From NCBI GenBank assembly GCA_000499405.2, contig HG738169.1:1-33210 (forward strand): a stretch of DNA of 33,210 nucleotides. The letters run 5' to 3'. This document shows, piece by piece, positions 1 to 7,922 of this stretch. A program made the position numbers and the translations under genes. This DNA is from Onchocerca volvulus (lineage: Eukaryota; Nematoda; Chromadorea; Rhabditida; Onchocercidae). The notes below the pieces were generated by a model. It was not told where the DNA came from and made no database searches. It saw only the letters and a list, made by a program, of their open reading frames with translations. Positions within the stretch are counted from its first letter, which is position 1. Every line of letters starts with the position of its first letter.

Positions 1-214
1 TGATTCTGCTCCAATATCCGAACTTTTTAGATTCTTTCGGTCTCCTACTTTTTTTTCTGATTTCCAACACGTCGCTTTATGATTGGTTGGTCTCATTTTG
101 TTCATCTATTAATCGAAGTGTTTTGGCGAGAAACATAGTTATCCTTACGGAGAAATAAAAAGATATATCTATATAAAACCATTCGTATATCTATGTAAAC
201 CGTGCGCCTATTTA

Positions 215-745
215 AATGCAATGTTGTATAAAAATTTCAAATCAATGAAGAACTTGAACCATTGTGTCAAAATGAACGACAAATATTTACGACAGAGAGA
301 TAATCCAAGACACGATCTAATAGTGGAAGTCAGAATTGTACACTATCATGATGTCGACATTTCTGAGACGCAACTCACAAAGCAACAAATAAACGGAAAA
401 GCTTAAATACTCCCCTATTTGAATGCAACGTTGTATTTCAAATCAATCGTTGAAGAACTTAAAACGTTATATATAAATAAATGCAAGAATTAAGCATGAT
501 CAATGTAGAAAGTAGGCGTGGCCAATAAATTCAGTCGGCTAGTGAAGGTTTGTCAAGAAATTCAGTCCGCTCATAAAGGCGTGGTACAAGGCGTGGCCAA
601 AAAATTCAGTCCGCTCATATAATTTCACTTGTCACGGACGTGATACATTTAGAAAAAAGTATATTTACATAAAAAAAAGAGCATCTATTAAGATGCAAGT
701 TTGTATCAAAATTTGAAAGCAATCGGTGAAGAGATTGCAAAGTTA
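215..745 (-). repeat. Repeated Helitron 5'-terminal motif, three copies
   Basis: Three related stretches near 215-265, 421-470 and 692-745 share, in plus-strand notation, the core TTGTATNAAAATTTCAAATCAAT followed by GTTGAAGAACTT (with variation). The one nearest 788 belongs to the true terminus. The other two look like internal copies of it. The same set recurs in H2 and, more diverged, in H3 near 25403, 25905 and 26630. Confidence 0.55.
515..620. repeat. Short iterated AATTCAGTCCGCTCAT repeats in Helitron 5' region
   Basis: Three copies of a 30-45 bp unit contain AAATTCAGTCSGCT, two of them within GGCGTGGCCAA context. Equivalent repeats occur in H2 (9345-9455) and in H3 (near 25309-25345 and 25985-26012). 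Their presence in all three elements suggests they belong to the Helitron and not to its host flank. The function is unknown. Confidence 0.5.
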
Positions 746-788
746 CATGGCAATCCACAGCAGCAATTTACATTTTTATTTATATAGA

Positions 789-1295
789 TAATCAATTAGT
801 TTAATTTTGGTTTTAAGAAAAGAAATTCATCCTAGAAGTATGGTTGATTTTGATTCGTGTTTTTGTTTGAAATTGCCACCATTTTTGACAAATGCAATCC
901 GTAAAATCAAAATTTAATTGTTATTGAGTTTTCATACTTAATGACACTTGGATTTTTTTTGTTTGATTTCTTTTTTGACTCAAATTGTACGGAATATTTT
1001 CCCAAAGTAATTTAAATTAATATAACGACTAATTCTTTTTATTGACATTTGCGGTATTTTATCAGCAAAATTTATGAACTATATTTTGCGATCGTCACAT
1101 AAACTTACCTAATTTTACGTCTCATAACAAAAAACTTTAACTTACTTTCTTTTGAATAATCTAATTGTAATCGTAGCACTAAACTTTTACTTACTTTTTA
1201 AGATAATAACAGAATTATACACGAATGACCATAACCTCAAAATCATTATTCTTATAAATTTTGATAAATCTTGTTTTCGAGATTTATTTTTCTTA
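789..1295. other. AT-rich flank between Helitron H1 and the Rep block
   Basis: There is no ORF of note, RNA gene or recognisable element here. The stretch is shared with 9623-10089 in copy 2, which lacks two short segments (about 14 and 20 bp) and differs at about ten positions. It serves as a neutral yardstick for the age of the duplication. Confidence 0.6.
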
Positions 1296-1390
1296 TATAA
1301 TTAAATTATCACCGTAACCGAATACTTGATTAAATACTTTATTATTGTCATTCAAGTTCGCAAATAGAATTATCTAGCCCCAAAATTAGA
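1296..1390. repeat. Iteron-like repeat R1, upstream of Rep
   Basis: This is one of four related units of about 60-145 bp that surround the Rep block. Its core is GAATACTTGATTAAATACTT, two AATACTT heptamers whose starts are 12 bp apart. A shared tail follows: ATTATTGTCATTCAAGTTCGC, then a Rich in A/T segment ending CTAGCCCCAAAATT. R1 ends about 35 bp before the Rep ATG, where a Rep-binding or promoter element could sit. That function is inference. Confidence 0.55.
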
Positions 1391-1425
1391 AAAAAAATTC
1401 CACACACATCACTTAATTCCTCAAC

Positions 1426-1782
1426 ATGACAACCAGCGGCAACAATACCTCGTCCCGAGCAAAACGGTGGGTGCTTACCGTGTTCGATGTTGATAATTTC
1501 AATAGTAATTTGATTCAAACTATAGGAAATGGCATAGCATATGCCATAATAGGTAAAGAAACCTGCCCAACAACGGGTAGGCAACATCTGCAGTGCTTCC
1601 TTAAATTCAACAGTCCCGTTAGATTCTCAACCCTACAAGCAAAAATACCTCGCGGGACTCATATCGAATCGGCAAAAGGTACCAATTTCCAAAACTTCAA
1701 ATATTGCTCAAAAGAAGCAATACAAGAAGAAATTGGTACCCGGCCAATAGAACCAAAAAAAAGGAAATCCGAAATTCAGTGA
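1426..1782 (+). CDS. CRESS-DNA-type Rep HUH endonuclease domain, single-domain ORF
   Basis: This 118-residue ORF carries the three rolling-circle endonuclease motifs of CRESS-DNA virus Reps in order. They are motif I VLTVFDVDN (16-24), motif II HLQCF (54-58, metal-binding His54) and motif III YCSKE (93-97, with Tyr93 as the predicted catalytic nucleophile and Lys96). The stretch HIESAKGTNFQN (79-90) before motif III is typical of circovirus-like Reps. In that family such proteins nick the origin and join to the 5' phosphate. The ORF ends just after the nuclease domain with a basic KKRK (111-114). No SF3 helicase or Walker A follows, so it is about a third of a usual Rep. The ATG sits in good context, and AATAAA follows about 50 bp after the stop. 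It is either an endogenous viral remnant, a Rep-bearing plasmid or transposon, or a domesticated domain. Confidence 0.8.
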   Translation: MTTSGNNTSSRAKRWVLTVFDVDNFNSNLIQTIGNGIAYAIIGKETCPTTGRQHLQCFLKFNSPVRFSTLQAKIPRGTHIESAKGTNFQNFKYCSKEAIQEEIGTRPIEPKKRKSEIQ

Positions 1783-1884
1783 GGGCAACTTAAAATTTTT
1801 GCAGCAACATTAAAATAAAATTTTATTAATTCAACAAATAAAAAAAAAGTTTTTTCAAAAAAAATTCGTGAATTTCAAAAAAAC

Positions 1885-2097
1885 TCAAATTCTTCGCATA
1901 AATTGTGGTTCATTGTTGAGCTTTAGACTTGCTTCTACTCTTGCTCGATTAGCTTCAAATGAAGAATGAACGGATAAATCGTTTAAATTATTCCTATCAT
2001 TAAATTCCGCTAGAGGTGACGAGCGTGAATGATTACCGAATGGTAAATTAGCTGATGGAATTTGATTATATCTCTCCAATAAACGTCTATAATTGAA
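1885..2097 (-). CDS. Small conserved ORF convergent with Rep, no ATG
   Basis: This minus-strand frame of about 70 codons converges on the Rep ORF with about 100 bp of A/T-rich sequence between them. It is retained without stops in both copies of the block, with a few amino-acid changes (for example Leu to Pro, Arg to Gly). The frame has no ATG. Translation from the upstream stop gives a hydrophilic, Asn/Ser/Arg-containing peptide with no transmembrane segment and no family I recognise. It could be a 3' exon (a TATAG precedes it on the minus strand), a remnant of the second ORF of an ambisense circular genome, or chance. Confidence 0.3.
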   Translation of the reverse strand, partial: FNYRRLLERYNQIPSANLPFGNHSRSSPLAEFNDRNNLNDLSVHSSFEANRARVEASLKLNNEPQFMRRI

Positions 2098-2436
2098 TTA
2101 TTACTGTAATCGAATACTTAATTAAATACTTGATTAGTAAGTTAGTTATCAGGAACAATTATTAAATACTATTAAGTATTAATCATTCAAATTTACAAAT
2201 AGAATTACATTGCTCCAAAAATTGGAAAGGTGGCAACTTAGAGTATTTATTTTGCCGTCGCATTCCAAAACATTTATAATCAAATTATTATGATAATCGA
2301 ATACTTAATTAAATACTTGATTATTATCATTCTAGTTTAAAAATAGATTATGTTGCCCTAATAAATGTTTATAATTAAATTATTACTATAAAAGAATACT
2401 TAATTATTATCGTTCAAGTTTACAGATAAGTTTTAA
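2089..2436. repeat. Iteron-like repeats R2-R4
   Basis: Three further units related to R1 lie at about 2089-2235, 2277-2360 and 2370-2436. R2 and R3 keep the paired heptamers as CGAATACTTAATTAAATACTT, while R4 keeps one. R2 contains an extra 40 bp or so that includes AATACTATTAAGTATT (2165-2180), a perfect 6-bp stem with a 4-nt loop built from the same heptamer core. No canonical CRESS nonanucleotide was found in the loop. If the block was once circular, R1 and R2-R4 would lie together in one large intergenic region. Confidence 0.55.
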
Positions 2437-2790
2437 TCAAATTAACAATATCAATCCATTGATAAAATTGCTTAATGATTTTTCTTTTTTTTTTTTTGAG
2501 AATCAAAATTTACATATTTTTAAATAGAACATAATTGTTATTTAATTAAAGCTGATTTTCTCAAAAATATTTTCTAATTTTTAAATTTTTGATTAATTTA
2601 AAATTGATACGAAAAAAAAGAGTAAGAAGTTAGGAATTTTTTCCTGATTAATCATTTGTTTCTTCTTCTTCTTCTTTTAAATTTTTTTCAGTTTTTAACT
2701 TTTTAATTTTAAAATTTTGACAAATAATAGAAAGAAATTTTTGCTGTTTTTTAAAATTTAAATTTTATTGCACATTGTATTCATAAAAAA
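2435..2790. repeat. Direct repeat of 13926-14265
   Basis: This AT-rich non-coding sequence begins AATCAAATTAACAATATC and aligns with 13926-14265 over about 340 bp with scattered differences and tract-length changes. It suggests that both copies of the Rep block were once followed by the same sequence. The extra 11221-13925 segment in copy 2 would then be an insertion there, or a deletion in copy 1. No gene is seen. Confidence 0.8.
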
Positions 2791-3026
2791 AAAATAAAAA
2801 AATAAATAACAAATTGGTAAAAAGACAAGAAGTTATTAATTTTTATCTAATTAATCTTCGTTTTCTTCTTTAAAATGTCAACAACTTTAATTCGTTTAAT
2901 AAGTTTAAAATTTTGACAAATGTATAATAGTACAACTGAGAAATAAAGTATAATAGAATTATCAGTGTTGACAAAAATGAAAACAAAATTTCTCTGAAAG
3001 CATTGATAATATTCGTGTTATAGTAA

Positions 3027-5426
3027 TCATTCCTTTTGCATCTTAAGTTTTGACATTAATTCAAAGATTACATAGTGACGAATTCGTTTGTTACAGATGA
3101 AAAATACGGTAGGTTGAATAGCGCTAAGGTAAATGATTGTGCAATTGACAAAAATATTCATACGAATGTTAGCATTATCATCTGATGCAACAAATATCGT
3201 TCGTAGAAATTCGAAGGAAAGCATTTCTAATTCTACGAGGGCACAAAAAATTGCTCCTTGAATGAGAATTATTATCTCTTGCTTATTCCTGAAAATGAAG
3301 ATAAAATAAATTGAAATTACATTGAGAAATTGCAGAAAACTTCCCGACAATAATTCCTGGAAATGAATAAATATTCAAATTTTAGTACATAAATTAATCA
3401 TATAAAGAAGATTAAAAAATACACTAAACCTTTCATTATTTTCGTAGTTCAGTTTTATGAATCTGCACTTGTATATTTCAGATATACCTAAAAATGTAAC
3501 AATTAGGCAATTATTAAAGAAATTTCTGCAAGATTTTCAAACAAGTTCTCAAATTCTTAAAAAATTCTCAGACCTGTCCAGGCTTTAAAAAAAGAAAATG
3601 ACAAAGTGTGGAACAGGGCTAAAAAAGCATTGTTCGAAATTGTCAAAAAAATAAGTTCAATTTATGAACTCAACTCAGATGAAAGATTGAGTTTTATAGT
3701 TCATTTCTAATCAATTTTGGAGCAGTTTCAAACAGACATTTTACCCTAAATAGAACATCGATAAACTCTTCATTTTGTACTTTAGTATATTTATTCTTAA
3801 CTATCTTTTATTTGCCCCCACGTTTATCTCTCTCGAATATGTCTAACGACTCACCGCTTGAATTAATTGCACTAATTAGATAAAGTTTCAGAAAGTTCAA
3901 TACTTACATGAAATATTATGATTTTCGCCTGATTCATAGGGCGAAACGCTGTTACGCTTTTGTCGCAAATTGTTGAATATTGCTATGTGAATTATAAAAC
4001 TGATTATCGGTAGTCCGAATGTTAAACATTCCATGAAACTGAATAGGGAAGAAAATTTATACATTATTGTAAATGATCGGAATTCATAAAACTTTAAGAT
4101 AGGTAATAAATCAAATTTCATCGTCAAAAAATTATCTTACACTTTTAATTGTGAACCCATTCGAGATCCGTCATATTTTCTTATCCATTGCAAACGTGTA
4201 CCATTGAATTCTTGTTCGCAGAAATGCATGTCCGAAATCGTTAAGACTGAAAAATTGCCCAAATTAGTCATGAATTTCGGGTCCATAATTTGTGGTTTTT
4301 TCCATCGATTGAGGTATTAGTACGAATAAGTTATGTAAATCAGTGTATTCCTTAATTTGTCAATCTATAAATTCACAATTAGTTTTTGAAAACTTACTTG
4401 CAACAACTAACCACATGAAAGCCGCAATTAAATGCATCGTTGTTCCGGTAAAAATATAATTTAATCGTGACAAGTTAAAAAATACATAACGAGTTAATGC
4501 CAAAAGAAATAGAAATATCAGTACTGCGAAGAAGGCAAAAATTTGCGTGAATATTCCGAATCGGTAAATAAATGATGTCTTGTATTCTGCAATAATCAAT
4601 AATTTTTATTCTTTGAAAGATAAATTTACATGGAAATTTCGTCATGCAAAAAATATCTTTCTAAATCTAAAAGTGATTATCGTTTACGTGAATTTTTACG
4701 TAAAAAATAATTTTTTTTTTGTAATCAAAAGCACGGAAGAAATAAAGAGATATTTTTTATTATTAACTTATCGTTTATTTGTAGGAAAAAAATAAAAAAA
4801 CAATACTGGTATTCTAAAAAACAGAAAAAAATCTGCGAGGAAATCTCTTTTTTTAAGCAGATTACTTATTAATTAAGTTTAGCAAAGATGAGCCTTCTAC
4901 TCTGATCATTTCATCAGAATATCCCATACGAGTAAAAAATATCCTTCCAAAAAATCTAAACAAAAAGTCTTTTGAATACAAAACTGATAGTGATTTTTTG
5001 GATTTGGACCATAGAAGAGATAAAGTGATAATTTTGTCGTCCAATTGCCATTTAGAAGTGAAATTGAAATCTAAAAAAGTAAAACAGAAGTAAAAAAAGA
5101 AAAGAAAAGGAAAACTAGTTTTTAAGAATCATTATTGAAGTCAACGACAACTTACCGTTAAACAAATCCTCATATAAAGTTTCAGGTAGAACAATTGCCA
5201 CTTGCGGAATATAACTGATGAAGGAGCAAATGATCAATTGTAGAGAAACATAAGTGAATGTTCGATTAACAGAAATACTTTCATTTTTATAAAGCACGAT
5301 GAATAGTATTATATTAGCAATCAAACTATATAGTAAGAATGAGGAAAATATTGCAAATGCCCATAATTTAATACCCATCATACTCGTCGAGGAGTTTGTT
5401 CCGTTTGTGATAACGTGATCGTCCAT
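3027..5426 (-). CDS. Serpentine chemoreceptor-like 7TM receptor, left copy
   Basis: Six exons give 338 residues with all phases consistent: 5156-5426, 4398-4586, 4141-4246, 3908-4038, 3430-3487 and 3027-3288. Every junction is GT-AG, mostly GTAAG donors and TTNCAG or TTTTAG acceptors. TM1 is about residues 21-46, TM2 57-80, TM3 96-127, TM4 133-153, TM5 193-210, TM6 257-281 and TM7 296-318. TM3 ends LALTRYVFF, a TRY variant of the DRY motif, and TM7 ends SAIQPTVFFICNKRIRHYV, in the style of nematode Srx/Srt-type receptors. The usual Cys at the start of TM3 is absent, although the second extracellular loop keeps one (HFCEQEF). It probably acts as a plasma-membrane receptor in sensory neurons; the ligand is unknown. 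The family assignment is by motif only, and the subfamily is uncertain. The paralogue is at 30201-32648. Confidence 0.85.
3470..3712 (+). pseudogene. Frameshifted antisense ORF in 7TM intron 4 (left)
   Basis: On the strand opposite the receptor, mostly inside its intron 4, lies a coding-like frame beginning after GTATATTTCAG and starting DIPKNVTIRQLLKKF. It has a frameshift near 3585 relative to the right-arm counterpart (31973-32240), which is open throughout. After the break the frame resumes with KVWNRAKKALF and ends ERLSFIVHF-stop. I do not recognise the family. The peptide is helical and Lys-rich. It may be an exon of a nested gene or a gene remnant. Confidence 0.3.
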
Positions 5427-5650
5427 ACTGATGATAACGAGAGAGATGCGTGAACTGAATTATGAGCGAAATGTTTAAAATGAACAAATGACGATTAGGA
5501 AAATGAGTAAAAAAAAAAATTAATTTTTATGAACTAGCATTGTAAATGTTAGAATTGTTATGATACCTTATAAATTCACAATTTCACTAATGAAAATAAA
5601 TTGCAACATTGTTATCAGTTTTCAATCAAATTTAGAATAAATGCTAAATA
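5427..5650 (-). promoter_or_regulatory. Conserved upstream region of left 7TM gene
   Basis: About 220 bp upstream of the ATG is almost identical to 29980-30200 upstream of the right copy, whereas introns and the more distal flank differ more. On the gene strand the ATG is immediately preceded by CGTTATCATCAGT, giving an AG one base before the ATG. This could be a spliced-leader trans-splice acceptor. No TATA box stands out in this AT-rich sequence. Confidence 0.35.
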
Positions 5651-7195
5651 TGATATCAGATCATTCTATTAATCAAATTGATGCTATTGATGCTAAAGAG
5701 AACAAAGGACTAGTTATAAATTGAAAGAAATTTGATGAGCAAATTCAAATTTCGAAGATGTAATGAATTTAAAAGGAAAAAAAAAAAGGAAATATGATCA
5801 AAACTGAATCATTTTCATTTTTCAACTATTAGATCATGATGATAACAAATGGATTTGATGAAGTAGAATTAGTACTTGAAAAATATGAAAAAAACGTCAT
5901 AATTGCATCATTTAGTTTGATCACGATACGATTATCGCAGGAAATTTGACGAGGCAGATTTAAATATTGAAGAATAACAATTAAAAAAATCTTTAAAAAC
6001 CTGATAACTAGTGCTTTTTCTAATTAACTGGTATATGCCTCATTCAACAGTTTAGATACATAAGCATAGATCATATAATCTACTAATTAACTATTCCTTC
6101 GGATACAGAGCGTCATTTCTAAATTTTATTTCACGTTAGTAATATTTTAGAATTACTAATTACTATCCGAATTCTATCATCATCATTATTGGTGAATTAA
6201 AGAACCTAATAGCAGAGCGATTTGCTTCACATCAGAAAATAATTATGTGTCTAATTTATTTTAATTTTCCTGTTATTTTCATATAAATTTTCTTTTTCTT
6301 TCAAGTATCAATAAGTTTCTCTTCTAGTAGAGAGAAGGAAAATGATAATTCAAATCTGGAACTTTTTTTAAAAGTCATCCAAAAAATTGTTTCAGATTAT
6401 GATTCATTTTAAAACCTTAAATAGTATAATTTGTTAAAATCTCGGAATGAAATGAAAATCTTTTTTTCATTTATACCAATTTCAGCTACTATTTCCAGAA
6501 TCAGTTTGTTTGAATTGATCGAAAAATGGCAATTTGAATTAAAGCACAGAGTAATCGCAATATATAATATTACTAGAAAACGGATCAAATGTTTATATCG
6601 AAATAATTATATCATCGAAAAGGAAAGACGTCGTAACATTAGCTGAATGAAAGTTTCAAAAATTTCATAAAATTCCGTATTATTTCATAAATTCATGCAA
6701 AATTTTCAATTTCTACTATTTCTAAACGAGAAATAATAATATGAAATGTATAAGCTCGTAATAATTCGAAATGTAAAACACATAATTACTGGATAATTTA
6801 AAAAATCAAATTTTTAGGACTACTCCCTCCTTTTTTAAAAGAATAATTGTCAAAGTTTATCCCGTATATGTATATATATATAGTGTTTATTTAAGTCAAT
6901 CTTCATGCATCAGTGTGATATATTGAAATCAGCCTAACTATCGGATGAAACTGAAAAGGTTTTTATTAAAGTATCCTTTGTAATCATTGACATCTGAAAT
7001 TTTCTGAAAAACTTTGTCACATTTGCTTTTAAAATTGCTTGTTGCTCGCAAAAAAATTTTGATGTATAAGTATTTTGATGTATAAGCGAATTTCCGGATT
7101 GGTCAATCGTATACCAACGATGAATCCTGGGCTATATACATAGTATGCAATAGGATAAACCGGAAATGCATACTATTTTAACTGATGCAATTGTT
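5651..7195. other. Non-coding part of left arm upstream of 7TM gene
   Basis: The sequence is conserved in inverted orientation at 27880-29980 apart from replacement blocks. ORFs here are short and not conserved in the right arm. For example, the 71-codon frame at 6431-6646 is disrupted at 28430-28640. It holds the palindromic element at 7140-7176 described separately. Confidence 0.6.
7140..7176. repeat. Conserved hairpin ATAGTATGCA/TGCATACTAT
   Basis: A perfect 10-bp inverted repeat (7140-7149 and 7167-7176) surrounds a 17-nt loop containing AACCGGAAA. The right arm keeps it at 27882-27917 with 9 of 10 pairs. It lies within a slightly less AT-rich box at about 7085-7180 that also contains TTTCCGGATTGG and CGTATACC. 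The function is unknown; it could be a regulatory site or the end of an old element. Confidence 0.45.
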
Positions 7196-7890
7196 TTCCA
7201 TACGGAAATAATATATCCATACATTTGATGCCAGTTGGCTTCAATCGGATGAAGTAATTAACACTAACTAATGAAACATAATTAAAAGTTGTTACAATCA
7301 TATAATCCTTCTTGTCCTATCATTTCATACCTATTTTTTAGGCTTTATCTTATAATTTTTTAAGATTTTACCAGAAATATTAAAAATTGATATGATCAAT
7401 AAGCATGTGCTTTGATACTTTCTAATCACATGCAATATGATTCAAACTAAAATTTTAGCTTATTTTTATTTCATACTCTCAGAGTTTTATATTTTTTCCG
7501 AATTGTTTTACAAATTTTCTGACAAAAATTTCTTTATAAAAACAACGAAAACTTTGAAGGTTCAAGTTTGTTTTATTGAAAGCAAAGTCACTATTAAGGA
7601 TTTTAAATGTTCAATAAATTCAACAGTAAAGACATATTTCTAGTGTTGGAGAGAAAAACTGATACTTTCTAATTCAATTTGTAGTTTGGTTGGATTGGAG
7701 ATCGATTCTTGTTATTATAATTCGGTTAGGTCAGCAACAGATATGAGAAAAATTTTTGTGTTTTTTTGACAGAGATGAATCCTGTTCAGGAAAGTTTTAT
7801 TGATTGATGAAGAGTGATTCGTTGAAAACAACTATCAAGAATATTCAGATAAATTAATCGCTGAGTTATTCTTTCCTTTGTCAGCTGATA
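7196..7890. other. About 0.7-kb segment present only in the left arm
   Basis: The homology between arms stops near 7195 and resumes near 7891. In the right arm the two flanks are nearly adjacent at about 27850-27880. The segment is AT-rich with one 68-codon ORF (7437-7643) that I do not recognise. No terminal repeats or target-site duplication could be made out. It is either an insertion here or a deletion in the right arm. Confidence 0.55.
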
Positions 7891-7922
7891 GAAAATAATA
7901 CTTTCAATTAAACTGTCGGACT

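Larger units (their letters stand above)
1..788 (-). mobile_element. Helitron H1, 5' part (continues beyond left edge)
   Basis: This is the 5' end of a minus-strand Helitron. Reading the minus strand from 788, the element opens with TCTATATAAATAAAAATG, preceded by a host A, which is the usual Helitron start (5'-TC inserted after A). The following 5' non-coding region contains repeated copies of the terminal sequence. Positions 1-88 match the N-terminal coding region seen in H2 (8838-8930), but the start codon of that frame is ATA instead of ATG. Only the tip of the coding region lies in the window, so I cannot say whether this copy is otherwise intact. Positions 1-788 are duplicated at 8838-9622. 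Confidence 0.7.
1..2436. repeat. Direct segmental duplication, copy 1 (pairs with 8838-11220)
   Basis: Positions 1-2436 align co-linearly with 8838-11220. By hand count they differ by about 2% plus small indels. The unit spans the H1/H2 Helitron 5' end and the Rep block. It ends sharply at the shared sequence AAGTTTTAA. In copy 1 this is followed directly by sequence found at 13926, whereas copy 2 has an extra 2.7 kb at that point. The left boundary is cut by the window edge. Confidence 0.9.

Noticed and set aside
1348..1587. 79-codon minus-strand ORF over the Rep start
   Set aside because: It is antisense to the Rep endonuclease motifs and has no features of its own.
1426..1782. Rep ORF as part of the Helitron's own Rep protein
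   Set aside because: Its motifs and spacing are of CRESS type, it lies upstream of the Helitron 5' terminus, and it is on the opposite strand.
3289..3350. Upstream extension of the last 7TM exon as one open frame
   Set aside because: Using the acceptor at its start puts exon 4 or 5 out of phase or creates a stop. The internal TTTTCAG at 3289-3295 restores the frame with exon 5 in both copies.
4862..5044. 60-codon minus-strand frame in intron 1 of the left 7TM gene, preceded by a good acceptor
   Set aside because: Exon 1 joins exon 2 directly in phase in both copies. The right copy has an in-frame stop and an insertion here, so it is treated as intron.
6431..6646. 71-codon ORF in the left arm
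   Set aside because: The right-arm counterpart is disrupted by indels and there is no start or domain evidence.
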